Shown here in pieces: positions 8,919 to 18,918 of a stretch of DNA of 64,000 nt. Both the position numbers and the translations under genes were made by a program. Every line of letters starts with the position of its first letter. Within the stretch, counting starts at the first letter, position 1. The notes beneath the pieces were generated by a model that did no database searches, was not told the origin of the DNA, and saw only the letters and a list, made by a program, of their open reading frames with translations. Origin of the DNA: Alistipes sp. (GTDB taxonomy: Bacteria; Bacteroidota; Bacteroidia; Bacteroidales; Rikenellaceae); contig JAFLRR010000004.1 in NCBI GenBank assembly GCA_022511345.1, forward strand, positions 62,001 to 126,000, written 5' to 3'.

Positions 8919-10055
8919 TCAAAACAGCGATTCGCATCCGCGCAGGAAGTCGGTCAGCGGACCGGTATATCTCCTGCGGCGGTAGAGCTGGTCGCGCAGC
9001 ACGGGACGGAATCCAGCCTCGACTATTGCGCGGCACATGCCCTCGGCATCGAAGCGGTTGCGGGCGCCGGCCGACGAGACGACATTCTCCTCGATCATTA
9101 TCGAGCCCATGTCGTTGGCGCCGCCGTGCAGCGCCTGCTGCGCCACCTCCTTGCCCACGGTAAGCCACGAGGCCTGTATGTTGCGGATGTTGAAGAGCAG
9201 CAGACGGCTCATGGCAATCACGCGCAGATACCCCTCTGCCGGCACTTCGACTATGCCCTCCCGCTCGAGTTCGGTGCCGGCCGAACGGAATATCCACGGA
9301 ATGAAGGCCGTGAAACCGTAGTGCCCCTCAGGCACACGCGCCTGCAGGTCGCGGATGGTCAGGATATGCTCCATGCGCTGGCGCGGAGTCTCCAGGTGGC
9401 CGTACATCATCGTCGCCGTGGTGGGTATGTTCATCATGTGAGCCTCGTGCATCACCCGGCACCACTCTCCGGCCGAGGGTTTGGCCGGCGATATTTTCCG
9501 CCGCACATCCTCGGCGAGAATCTCGGCGCCGGCACCCGGCAGCGAGTCCAGGCCGGCATCTCTGAGACGGTGCAGCACTTCTGCCGTAGAGATTCCGCTT
9601 ATGCGCGCTATGTGAGAGACCTCGGGAGCACCGAGAGCATTGAGCCGCAGCGAGGGACACATATCCTTGAGCATGCGCAGCAGCTCCTCGTAAAACTCTA
9701 TCTTAAGGTCGGGATGAAGTCCGCCCTGCAGCAGCAGCTGGTCGCCGCCCGCAGCGAGCATCTCGTCGATTTTGCGGCGGTACTCGTCGGCCGTGGTTAT
9801 ATAGGCGCGCTCCTTCTGGTGGGGCTTGCAGTGGAAGTTGCAGAAACGGCAGCCCGAAATGCAGACGTTGGTTATGTTGACATTGCGGTCTATCTGCCAC
9901 GTCACCTCCTCCGGAGCGTCGACCGCCTCGCGGCGCATCTGGTCGGCAGCCTGCACAAGCTCCCCGACGGGAACCGTCTCATAGAGCGCCATCGCCTGGT
10001 CAATCGACAGAGGCTCGCGCCGCAGCGCCTCGCACAACAGTTTATCGGTATTCAT
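8919..10055 (-). CDS. mqnC: Radical SAM cyclic dehypoxanthinyl futalosine synthase (MqnC-type)
   Basis: TWQIDRNVNITNVCISGCRFCNFHC (CxxxCxxC), LLLQGGLHPDLKIEFYEELL, YGFTAFIPWIF, NIQASWLTVGKEVAQQALHGGANDMGSIMIEENVVSSAG. Confidence 0.83.
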   Translation of the reverse strand: MNTDKLLCEALRREPLSIDQAMALYETVPVGELVQAADQMRREAVDAPEEVTWQIDRNVNITNVCISGCRFCNFHCKPHQKERAYITTADEYRRKIDEMLAAGGDQLLLQGGLHPDLKIEFYEELLRMLKDMCPSLRLNALGAPEVSHIARISGISTAEVLHRLRDAGLDSLPGAGAEILAEDVRRKISPAKPSAGEWCRVMHEAHMMNIPTTATMMYGHLETPRQRMEHILTIRDLQARVPEGHYGFTAFIPWIFRSAGTELEREGIVEVPAEGYLRVIAMSRLLLFNIRNIQASWLTVGKEVAQQALHGGANDMGSIMIEENVVSSAGARNRFDAEGMCRAIVEAGFRPVLRDQLYRRRRYTGPLTDFLRGCESLF

Positions 10056-10057
10056 AA

Positions 10058-12214
10058 TCACAGAAATTCAACTATTTCGAAGTCGAGCTGCCGGTGCTGA
10101 AGGTCTGCCCTGCGCACCTCGATGAGCACTCTGTCGCCCAATGTGAACGTGCGGCCCGTGCGGGCGCCGAATATCTCGTAGCGGCGCTCGTCGAACTGCC
10201 AGAAGTCGCCCTCGACATCGCGCAGCATGGCCACGCCCTCGACGCACGAATCGTCCAGCTCTACATACACGCCCCAGTCGGCCAGACCAGATATGTGGCC
10301 CTCGAACCGGCATCCTATCTTGTCGGACATGTACTCGACAATCTTGTACTTTACCGAAGCCCGCTCGGCCTCGGCGGCTATCGTCTCGCGCTCGGAGCAG
10401 TGTACGCACAGCGCTTCCAGCTCCTCGCGTGCCGCAGAGCTGCCGCCGGCCAGATAGTGCGCCAGCAGGCGGTGCACCATCATGTCGGGATAGCGGCGTA
10501 TGGGCGACGTGAAGTGCGTATAGCAGTCGAAGGCCAGGCCGTAGTGGCCTATGTTGTCGGTCGAATAGCATGCCTTGGCCATGGAACGTATGGCCATCAC
10601 TGTCACGGCATTCTCCTCGTCGCGGCCCTTCAGCTTGTCGAACACTGCATTCATCTCTCGGGCCACGGCGCGGCCCGACTGGGCCTTGAACTCCAGGCCG
10701 AAGCGCGTGACGAAGCTGCGGAATCGCGACAGCTTCTCCTCGTCGGGATTGTCGTGCACGCGGTAGACCATCGTGCGTGCCGCAGAGCGACCCGACCCCG
10801 TGCGCCGGCGGCCGCAGAACTCCGCCACGCGGCGGTTGGCCAGCAGCATGAACTCCTCGATGAGCTGGTTCGACTCTTTCTGTTCCTTGAAATATATGCC
10901 CGTGGGATGTCCGGCGGCGTCGAGCTCGAACTTGGCCTCGGAGCGCGCGAAGGCCACGGCGCCGTGGCGGAAACGTTCGCGGCGCAAGCCCTGCGCAAGC
11001 CTGTGGAGCGTGAGAATCTCCACGGCGAAGTCGCCCTCGCCGGTTTCGATGATGCGCTGCGCCTCGGCATAGTCGAAGCGGCGGTCGGAGTATATCACCG
11101 TGCGGCCGAACCACTCGTCGAGAATCTCCAGCTTCTCGTTTATCGTGAACACAGCCGAAAAACAGAGGCTCTCCTCATGCGGACGCAGCGAGCATAGCTC
11201 GTTCGACAGCCTCTCGGGCAGCATCGGCACCGTGCGGTCGACCAGATACACCGACGTGCCGCGCATCTGGGCCTCCCTGTCCAGCAGCGAGCCGGGCCGC
11301 ACGTAGTGCGTCACGTCGGCTATGTGCACGCCCACCTCCCACACTCCGTCGCCGACGCTGCGCAGCGACAGAGCATCGTCGAAGTCCTTGGCATCTGTGG
11401 GGTCTATGGTGAATGTGGTCACCGGCCTGAAGTCGCGGCGCGAGGCGTACTCCTTCTCGGAGATTCCGGCCGGAATCTCCGCCGCGGCGCGCTCCGTATC
11501 CTCGTCGAAACTGTAAGGCAGGTCGTATTCAGCAAGTATGGCGTGCATCTCCGTATCGTTGTCGCCGGGTCGGCCCAGCAGCTCGACAAGCTCGCCCACG
11601 GGGCGGTTCGAGCCTTTCGGCCAGTCGGTTATGCGCACCGACACCTTGTCGCCGTCCTTTATCTCAGGATACTTTTTCTTGGACAGATATATGTCCGTGG
11701 CCAGCTTGCGCGAAAGCGGACGTATGAACATCGTGCGACCGTCGACCTCGGCGATGCCCACATACGGATGCGGACTGCGCGAGACAATCGCCGTCACCTC
11801 GCCGTCGGGAGCACCCGAGCGGGTGCGTCCGCGAACCACATAGCGCACCGTGTCTCCGTCGAGCGCATTCATCGAGTTGCGGCGGTCGATATGCACGCTC
11901 TGGCCGTCGCCTTCGCAGAGCACGAAGATCGAGCCGTTGTGCGATGCCTCGACGCGGCCTTCGTACTCGGGCAGATTGGCCCGCGCTATGCGGTACTTGC
12001 CGTGGCCGGCAATCTCTACGGCACCCGAATCCATGAGCGTGTCGAGTATCTCGCGCATCATGTTGCGGCCCTGCCGTGAGGCGTCGCCCGAGGCGACCGA
12101 AAGGTGCTTAAGAGTAAATTTTTTGTCGGGGAACTGATTCATCAGCTCCATTACGAATGCCGCGCGCTCGTCGGGCGTGGGCACATATTTTCCTTTTCTA
12201 CTTTTTCTGCTCAT
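10058..12214 (-). CDS. rnr: Ribonuclease R
   Basis: TIDPTDAKDFDDALSLRSVGDGVWEVGVHIADVTHYVRPGSLLDREAQMRGTSVYLVDRTVPMLPERLSNELCSL; C-terminal S1-like domain; start moved to MSRKSRKGKYVP. Confidence 0.95.
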   Translation of the reverse strand: MSRKSRKGKYVPTPDERAAFVMELMNQFPDKKFTLKHLSVASGDASRQGRNMMREILDTLMDSGAVEIAGHGKYRIARANLPEYEGRVEASHNGSIFVLCEGDGQSVHIDRRNSMNALDGDTVRYVVRGRTRSGAPDGEVTAIVSRSPHPYVGIAEVDGRTMFIRPLSRKLATDIYLSKKKYPEIKDGDKVSVRITDWPKGSNRPVGELVELLGRPGDNDTEMHAILAEYDLPYSFDEDTERAAAEIPAGISEKEYASRRDFRPVTTFTIDPTDAKDFDDALSLRSVGDGVWEVGVHIADVTHYVRPGSLLDREAQMRGTSVYLVDRTVPMLPERLSNELCSLRPHEESLCFSAVFTINEKLEILDEWFGRTVIYSDRRFDYAEAQRIIETGEGDFAVEILTLHRLAQGLRRERFRHGAVAFARSEAKFELDAAGHPTGIYFKEQKESNQLIEEFMLLANRRVAEFCGRRRTGSGRSAARTMVYRVHDNPDEEKLSRFRSFVTRFGLEFKAQSGRAVAREMNAVFDKLKGRDEENAVTVMAIRSMAKACYSTDNIGHYGLAFDCYTHFTSPIRRYPDMMVHRLLAHYLAGGSSAAREELEALCVHCSERETIAAEAERASVKYKIVEYMSDKIGCRFEGHISGLADWGVYVELDDSCVEGVAMLRDVEGDFWQFDERRYEIFGARTGRTFTLGDRVLIEVRRADLQHRQLDFEIVEFL

Positions 12215-13325
12215 AATCGGCAACTTTACATGCCAGTGCATACATGAACTCCACACCCGCGCCTATGGCCCGCTCGTCGGGGTTGAACTCCGGAGCATGC
12301 AGACGTCCGGCAGCGGCGCCGACGCCTATGCGGTAAAAAAGCGACGGATAGCGCTGCGTGTAGAATCCGAAATCCTCGGCCGTGGGCCTCAGCTCGAGCT
12401 TCACGGCCGAAAACATTTTCCGCGCGAGCTCCTCGGCCGTGCGGGTCAGATGCGTATCGTTCACCACGCACGGGTAGCCGCGGCGTATGTCGACCGCGGT
12501 CTCGACGCCATATTTTTCCGACAGTCTGCTGGCTGCCTCCTTTATGCTCCGGTGCGTATCCTGACGCACCTGCTCGCTGAATGTGCGCATCGTGCCCTCG
12601 AGGCAGACCTCATCGGGCACCACATTCGTAGCCCCGTCGGCCACCACCCTGCCTATGGATAGTATCAGTTCCGGAGCATTGAGCGCCAGCAGCGCCGTGA
12701 CTAACTCGGCCTGCGCAGCCACCGGGTCGCGCAGAGCCCCGCGCATGGCGGCATGTCCTCCGCGGCCGCGGAGTGTGAATCGCAGCTCATCGTTGGAGGC
12801 CATATACTTGCCCTCGCGGAATCCGAACACTCCCGTTTCGAGCGCAGGGTCGACATGCTCCCCTATCACCGCCCGAACATCATATCCGTCGAACGGATTC
12901 TCCTCCAGCACCTTCGACGCGCCGCCCGGGATGCACTCCTCGCCCGGCTGAAACAATCCGAATACCGTGCCGCCGAACGAACGGTCGGCATTGAGCCGCT
13001 GCAGCACTCCGAACAGCACCGCTGCATGCATGTCATGCCCGCAGGCGTGCATCACGCCCTCATTGCACGAGGCGAACTCCAGCCCCGTATTCTCATGTAC
13101 GGGCAGAGCATCCGTGTCGGCCCGCAGCACCACGGCGCGCTTCAACTCGCCGCGGCCTTCGATTCGGGCCAGCACACCCGTGCCGGCCACCGTGCGGTGC
13201 TCTATGCCGCATGCGCCGAGCGCCTCCGATATGAAGCGTGCCGTCATGTGCTCGGCAAACGACAGCTCGGGATTGCGGTGCAGATGCCTGCGGAACTCTT
13301 CGGGGGTCATACTTTGCAAATTCAA
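12198..13325 (-). CDS. M20 family metallopeptidase/amidohydrolase
   Basis: FRRHLHRNPELSFAEHMTARFI; VVLRADTDALPVHENTGLEFASCNEGVMHACGHDMHAAVL. Confidence 0.92.
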   Translation of the reverse strand: MNLQSMTPEEFRRHLHRNPELSFAEHMTARFISEALGACGIEHRTVAGTGVLARIEGRGELKRAVVLRADTDALPVHENTGLEFASCNEGVMHACGHDMHAAVLFGVLQRLNADRSFGGTVFGLFQPGEECIPGGASKVLEENPFDGYDVRAVIGEHVDPALETGVFGFREGKYMASNDELRFTLRGRGGHAAMRGALRDPVAAQAELVTALLALNAPELILSIGRVVADGATNVVPDEVCLEGTMRTFSEQVRQDTHRSIKEAASRLSEKYGVETAVDIRRGYPCVVNDTHLTRTAEELARKMFSAVKLELRPTAEDFGFYTQRYPSLFYRIGVGAAAGRLHAPEFNPDERAIGAGVEFMYALACKVADYEQKK

Positions 13326-13401
13326 ATTTTTCCTGTCAAAATATAAAATCGACTCTCCTTCTGCGGCCGAGAATCTTCATTCCCGGACGAAGCGAGGTCT
13401 G

Positions 13402-14367
13402 TCAAAAGACGTTTTTGGCTATCCGGGCTATGTTCTCCGTCTTGCTCATGGTGTAGAAGTGGATGACGGGCACGCCGGCCTGCTTGAGCTCGCGCGCCTG
13501 CATCGTCGACCACTCGATTCCCACCTCGCGCACCTTCGCAGCATCGTCGCCGCACTGCTCCACGGCCCGGCGAAGCTCGTCGGGGATGAATGTCGAGAAT
13601 ACGGCCGGCAGCGTCTTCAGATGCCGCGGCGAGACCAGCGGCTTCAGGCCCGGGATTATCGGCACCTCGATGCCCGCCTCGCGGCAGCGGCGCACGTAGT
13701 CGAAGAAACGCGCATTGTCGAAGAACATCTGCGTGACGATGTAGTCGGCGCCGGCATCGACCTTCTCCTTCAGACGGACTATGTCATCCTCGGGCGAGAG
13801 CGCGTCGGCATGGGTCTCGGGATATCCGGCCACGCCTATCGAGAAGCGCGAGTGGTGGCATACGTCGACCTCGCCGTCGACGAACTCGCCGCGGTTCATG
13901 GCTGCAATCTGGCGCACGAGCTCCACGGCGTGGGAGTGTCCCTGAGGATGGGGCATGAACATGCGTTCGTTCTGCGAAGCGTCGCCGCGCAGCGCCAGCA
14001 CGTTGTGCAGACCCAGGAAATCCATGTCTATCAGCGCATCCTCGATGTCGTAGCGCGACAGTCCGCCGCAGATGAGATGCGGCACGGCGTCTATGCGGTA
14101 ACGGTTCTGTATGGCTGCCGATATTCCCACCGTACCCGGACGGCGGCGCACCGTGTGCCACTCGCTGCGGCCGTCGGACGAAATGGTCTGCTTGAGGCTC
14201 TCGCGGTGGAAGGTCACGTTTATGTATGCGGGGTCGAACTCCGCCACGTTGTCCACGGCGGCAAAGACCCCTTTGGTGCCGTCGCCCTTCAGCGGCGGCA
14301 GCAGCTCGAATGCAAAACGCGTCGTGCGTCGTGCCAGAGCGTCGTTTATTGTTGTCAGTACATTCAT
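13402..14367 (-). CDS. metF: Methylenetetrahydrofolate reductase
   Basis: RFAFELLPPLKGDGT; GDASQNERMF; GVAGYPETH; DAGADYIVTQMFFDNARFFDYVRRCREAGIEVPIIPGLKPL. Confidence 0.93.
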   Translation of the reverse strand: MNVLTTINDALARRTTRFAFELLPPLKGDGTKGVFAAVDNVAEFDPAYINVTFHRESLKQTISSDGRSEWHTVRRRPGTVGISAAIQNRYRIDAVPHLICGGLSRYDIEDALIDMDFLGLHNVLALRGDASQNERMFMPHPQGHSHAVELVRQIAAMNRGEFVDGEVDVCHHSRFSIGVAGYPETHADALSPEDDIVRLKEKVDAGADYIVTQMFFDNARFFDYVRRCREAGIEVPIIPGLKPLVSPRHLKTLPAVFSTFIPDELRRAVEQCGDDAAKVREVGIEWSTMQARELKQAGVPVIHFYTMSKTENIARIAKNVF

Positions 14368-14372
14368 TCTCT

Positions 14373-17300
14373 TTACACATTGTCGGGCAGAAGCCGTCTA
14401 ATCTCCTCCTCCGTCACATTGCGGCGGCGGGCATAGTCGGCAATCTGGTCGTCGCCCATGCGGCCCACGCTGAAATATTCGGCATCCGAAAACATCATTC
14501 CGCACAGCGCCTCGCCTGGGTCTATCATGCAGTTGTCCGTCAGACGCATCGACGTGAGGGCCTCGACGCCCAGGAGCGAAAACAGGTCGCGCTTGAGCGC
14601 ATGGTCGGGCGACGCGGGATAGCCGAAAGCCATGCGCAGACCGCGGTATCTGCCGCGCACCGCATCCTGCGGCGAGGGCCGCTCGCCCGTCTCGTATCCC
14701 CACATCTCGCGGCGCACGAACGAGTGCACCGCCTCGGCGAAGGCCTCCGTGAGGCGGTCGGCCAGCAGCTTGGACATTATGGCCGAGTAGTCGTCGCCGT
14801 CGGCGCGGAATCTCTCCGACAGCTCTTTCAGCCCCACGCCCGCCGTCAGCGCGAACAGGCACACATGGTCGCCCTCTGCGGCCAGGAAATCCGACAGGCA
14901 GCGGAATCCGCCGTCGGGAGTCTGCGAGCGCAGCATGGGCAGTATGTGCTGCCGCCCCTTGGCATCGGTTATCACTATGTCGTCGCCGCGGCCCGCAGCG
15001 GGGAATATGCCTGCCACGCCCTGAAGCGTCAGCAGCCTGCCCTCGCGTATTTTAGCCAGCAACGCCTGCGCGTCGTCGAAGAGTTTGCGGGCTTCGGCGC
15101 CGTAGCGCTCGCTATCGAATATCTCGGGATAGCGCCCCTTGACGCCCCACGAGGGGAAGAAGAAGTTCCAGTCGATGTATGGCTCCACATCCTGTATGTC
15201 GTAATCCGGGAAGACTATCTTTCCGGTGTGCAGCGGCACCGCTGCAGCAGCGCTCTTTCGGCTGCCGCGTGCACGGGCATCGGCCAGCGGCACTATGCTG
15301 CGCAGCATCTGCGAACGGTCGTAGTCGCTGCGCAGGCGCTCCTGCCCGTCCCTCACGCCGGCTATGTACTCCTCGCGGCGCGGCGAGGTCAACTCGGCCA
15401 GAATGCGGCTGTTGCTGCCGGCGTCGGCAGAGTGAATCACGGCGCCCGAGTATGCCGGAGCTATCTTCACGGCCGTATGCACCGCCGAGGTGGTCGCTCC
15501 GCCTATTATAATCGGTATCTGCAGCCCTCGGCGCTCGAACTCCTCGCAGACGTGTATCATCTCGTCGAGCGAGGGCGTTATCAGGCCGCTGAGCATCACG
15601 GCATCGACGCCGCGCGCGACAGCCTCGTCGGCTATGCGCTGCGCCTCGACCATCACCCCCAGGTCGTCGACCCTGAAGCCGTTGCACGCGGCCACCACGG
15701 CCACTATGTTCTTGCCTATGTCGTGCACGTCGCCCTTGACCGTTGCAATCAGCACACGGCCGGCGGCCGGCGCATCGCCTGCGCCCTGTTCTATATATGG
15801 AGTCAGGGCCGCCACGGCGCGCTTCATCACGCGTGCCGTCTTGACCACCTGCGGCAGGAACATCTTTCCCTCGCCGAACAGGCGCCCCACCCTGTCCATG
15901 GCCGGCATGAGCATCTGCTCGATTACGGCCATCGGGTCGCCCTTCAGGCGGTAGGCCTCGAGGGCATCGTCGGCTATGAAGTCCGATATGCCGCGCATCA
16001 TGGCATCCCCGATGCGCTCCTCGAGAGGCATCGTCTGCCTGTCGACTGGAGCGGCCGGAGCGGCACTGTCGTCGCGTTTCATCTTCTGCGCATACTCCGA
16101 CAGCCGCTCCGAGGCATCCTCGCGGCGGCAGAGTATCAGATCCTCGACGCGCTCCAGCAGCTCGGGCTCGATTTGCGTGTATATCTGCAACATCTGCGGA
16201 TTCACTATGGCCATGTCCATACCCGCCGCAATGGCATGGTACAGGAATGCCGAGTGCATCGCCTCGCGCACGGGATTGTTGCCGCGGAATGCGAACGACA
16301 GGTTGCTCACTCCGCCCGAGACCTTGGCATGCGGAAGATTCTGCTTGATCCAGCGCGTGGCCTCGATAAATGCCAGGGCATAGCCGTCGTGTTCGGGCAT
16401 TCCGGTGCCGACAGCCAGTATGTTGGGGTCGAAGATTATGTCCTCAGCCGGGAACCCGCTCTCGGTCAGCAGTTTGTAGGCACGCCCGGCCACCTCTATC
16501 TTGCGCTCGTAGGTGTCGGCCTGTCCCCGCTCGTCGAAGAGCATGACCACAGCCGCCGCGCCGTATCTTCTTATCTCCGAGGCAGCCTCCATCATCCGCT
16601 CCTCGCCCTCCTTGAGCGATATGGAGTTCACGATGCACTTGCCCTGCACGACCTGCAGTCCGGCGCGCCACACCTCGCGCTTGGAGGAGTCTATCATAAC
16701 CGGCACGCGCGCTATATCGGGCTCCGAGGCGGTCAGATTCAGGAACTGGCGCATGGCCTGCACTCCGTCTATCATGCCGTCGTCCATGCACACGTCGACA
16801 ATCTGCGCACCGGCCTCGACCTGTGCGCGGGCCACCGACAGAGCCTCCTCATAGTTGCCCTCGCGAATCAGGCGCGCGAATTTCGCCGAGCCGGCCACGT
16901 TTGTGCGCTCGCCGATGTTTATGAAGTTGGCTTCGGGCTCTACGCGCAGCGGCTCCAGGTTGCTCAGCGTCAGCACATGACTTCGTCCGGGCAGCGGCCG
17001 CGGGCGGTAGTCGCCCACGATTTTCGAGAGCTCGAAAATATGCTCTGGAGTGGTTCCGCAGCATCCGCCGACAATGTTCACAAGTCCCTGGCGCATATAC
17101 TCGGCCACATCCGCCGCGAACATCTGCGGCGTCTCGTCATAGCCTCCCATCACATTCGGAAGGCCGGCATTCGGGTGCGCCGACATGCCGAACTCCGAGA
17201 CCGTCGCCAGTCGCTCCAGATAGGGCCGCAGCTGCCGGGCTCCGTAGGCGCAGTTGAATCCTATGGTCAGCGGCTCGGCGTGTGCTATCGAGGCATAGAA

Positions 17301-17987
17301 AGCCTCGACTGTCTGCCCCGAGAGGGTTCGGCCGCTCGCATCGGCCAGCGTGCCCGATATCATCAGCGGTATCCTGGCTCCTCGTTCGCGCCCCACCTCT
17401 GCGGCGGCGTATATGGCAGCCTTGGCGTTGAGCGTGTCGAACACGGTCTCGATAAGTATCAGGTCCGCGCCGCCCTCCATCAGGCCGCGCATCTGCTCGG
17501 CATAGGCCTCGGCCAGCTGTGCGAAGGTCACCTCGCGCGCCGCGGGGTCCGAGACGTCGGCCGACATCGATGCCGTGCGGTTGGTGGGGCCCACCGAGCC
17601 GGCCACGAACCGCGGCTTCGAGGGGTTCTTAAGCGTGAATGCGTCGGCTGCCGCGCGGGCCACCGAAGCCGCCGCTCGCGAAATCTCGCGGGCATGCTCC
17701 GAGAGTCCGTAGTCGGCCAGCGATATGGCGTTGGCGTTGAACGAGTCGGTCTCGATTATGTCGGCGCCGGCCGCAAGATACTTCTCGTGTATCTCGCGCA
17801 CCACCTCGGGTCGCGTCAGCGCCAGCAGGTCGTTGCAGCCCTTGAGCCGTACTCCGTGCGAGGCGAAGCGCTCGCCGCGGTAATCCTCCTCCGAAAGGCC
17901 GTACTGCTGCACCATCGTGCCGAATCCGCCGTCGAGCAGAAGTATTCGTTCGGAGAGTATCGGTTCTATGTCTCTTGTCGGTTTCAC
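14373..17987 (-). CDS. metH: Cobalamin-dependent methionine synthase
   Basis: 1204 aa; ILLLDGGFGTMVQQYGL; NIVGGCCGTTPEHI; FINIGERTNVAGSAKF; VKGDVHDIGKNIVAVV; MLSGLITPSLDEM. Confidence 0.96.
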   Translation of the reverse strand: MKPTRDIEPILSERILLLDGGFGTMVQQYGLSEEDYRGERFASHGVRLKGCNDLLALTRPEVVREIHEKYLAAGADIIETDSFNANAISLADYGLSEHAREISRAAASVARAAADAFTLKNPSKPRFVAGSVGPTNRTASMSADVSDPAAREVTFAQLAEAYAEQMRGLMEGGADLILIETVFDTLNAKAAIYAAAEVGRERGARIPLMISGTLADASGRTLSGQTVEAFYASIAHAEPLTIGFNCAYGARQLRPYLERLATVSEFGMSAHPNAGLPNVMGGYDETPQMFAADVAEYMRQGLVNIVGGCCGTTPEHIFELSKIVGDYRPRPLPGRSHVLTLSNLEPLRVEPEANFINIGERTNVAGSAKFARLIREGNYEEALSVARAQVEAGAQIVDVCMDDGMIDGVQAMRQFLNLTASEPDIARVPVMIDSSKREVWRAGLQVVQGKCIVNSISLKEGEERMMEAASEIRRYGAAAVVMLFDERGQADTYERKIEVAGRAYKLLTESGFPAEDIIFDPNILAVGTGMPEHDGYALAFIEATRWIKQNLPHAKVSGGVSNLSFAFRGNNPVREAMHSAFLYHAIAAGMDMAIVNPQMLQIYTQIEPELLERVEDLILCRREDASERLSEYAQKMKRDDSAAPAAPVDRQTMPLEERIGDAMMRGISDFIADDALEAYRLKGDPMAVIEQMLMPAMDRVGRLFGEGKMFLPQVVKTARVMKRAVAALTPYIEQGAGDAPAAGRVLIATVKGDVHDIGKNIVAVVAACNGFRVDDLGVMVEAQRIADEAVARGVDAVMLSGLITPSLDEMIHVCEEFERRGLQIPIIIGGATTSAVHTAVKIAPAYSGAVIHSADAGSNSRILAELTSPRREEYIAGVRDGQERLRSDYDRSQMLRSIVPLADARARGSRKSAAAAVPLHTGKIVFPDYDIQDVEPYIDWNFFFPSWGVKGRYPEIFDSERYGAEARKLFDDAQALLAKIREGRLLTLQGVAGIFPAAGRGDDIVITDAKGRQHILPMLRSQTPDGGFRCLSDFLAAEGDHVCLFALTAGVGLKELSERFRADGDDYSAIMSKLLADRLTEAFAEAVHSFVRREMWGYETGERPSPQDAVRGRYRGLRMAFGYPASPDHALKRDLFSLLGVEALTSMRLTDNCMIDPGEALCGMMFSDAEYFSVGRMGDDQIADYARRRNVTEEEIRRLLPDNV

Positions 17988-17988
17988 T

Positions 17989-18777
17989 CTATTGTTCGAC
18001 TAATTCAATCTCATAAATCTTACTCCACCGCTTTCCCGTGACCAGTATGCGGCCCGTGTGGCTGTCGTAGGCTATGCCGTTCAGCACGTCGGTCCGGGGC
18101 GTGCGCTCGCTCTCGGGCAGCAGTCCGCGCAGGTCGACCAGACTCTCCACACGCCCGGTGGCGGGGTCTATGACGGCTATCACGTCGGTTGTGTAGATGT
18201 TGGCCCATATGCGCGAATCTATCCACTCCAACTCGTTCAGAAACTCCAGCGGCTCGCCCCTGAGTGTCACCGTCACCGAACTCTCGCGGCGGAATGTCTC
18301 GGGGTCGATGCGGTATATCGACGAGGTGCCGTTGCTCATGTACAGCTTGCTGCCGTCGGTTGTCAACCCCCAACCCTCGCCCGGGTATCGGAACTCGCGC
18401 AGCACGCGTCCCGTGGCCAGGTCGTATACCCGTGCGGTGTTCTGTGTCCAGGTGAGCTGGTAGAGCTTGCCGCCGAGCAGCGTTATGCCCTCGCCGAACT
18501 CGTTGCGCGGCGAGGATGCGAATTTTTCGGTGCGGCCCGTGGTCAGGTCGGTGCTGTATATCGCCGACTCTCCCTCCAGCCCCGTGCCCTCCCACAGTTT
18601 GCCGTCGGCGAACTGCAGTCCCTGCGTGTAGAAGTCGGCCGGGTGGGGATACTCGGCCTTTACGCGGTATGTGTAGCGTTTCGGCTCTGCGGGAGCCGCG
18701 TGCGTCGACGCCTTCCGGCCTCCGCCGCACGAAAGCATGACTGCAGGCAGTAGCAGAGCCGCCAGGAAACGATTCAT
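17989..18777 (-). CDS. Glutaminyl-peptide cyclotransferase-like lipoprotein
   Basis: YPHPADFYTQGLQFADGKLWEGTGLEGESAIYSTDL ... EFLNELEWIDSRIWANIYTTDVIAVIDPATGRV; lipobox MLSCGGG. Confidence 0.87.
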   Translation of the reverse strand: MNRFLAALLLPAVMLSCGGGRKASTHAAPAEPKRYTYRVKAEYPHPADFYTQGLQFADGKLWEGTGLEGESAIYSTDLTTGRTEKFASSPRNEFGEGITLLGGKLYQLTWTQNTARVYDLATGRVLREFRYPGEGWGLTTDGSKLYMSNGTSSIYRIDPETFRRESSVTVTLRGEPLEFLNELEWIDSRIWANIYTTDVIAVIDPATGRVESLVDLRGLLPESERTPRTDVLNGIAYDSHTGRILVTGKRWSKIYEIELVEQ

Positions 18778-18918
18778 ACTCTTTCGTACAGATAATTTAC
18801 GCGACAAAGATACAAAAAACAATTCTTAATTGCAGGTTGAGAATTGCCGATTATTTAGTATCTTTGCAACCCGACCGCGCCGCAATGGCGCGGCATGAAA
18901 CGAATTTATATCGCAAAT

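Noticed and set aside
14226-18041. 1271 aa ORF on + strand
   Set aside because: Antisense to metH; high-GC shadow ORF with no domain-like sequence.
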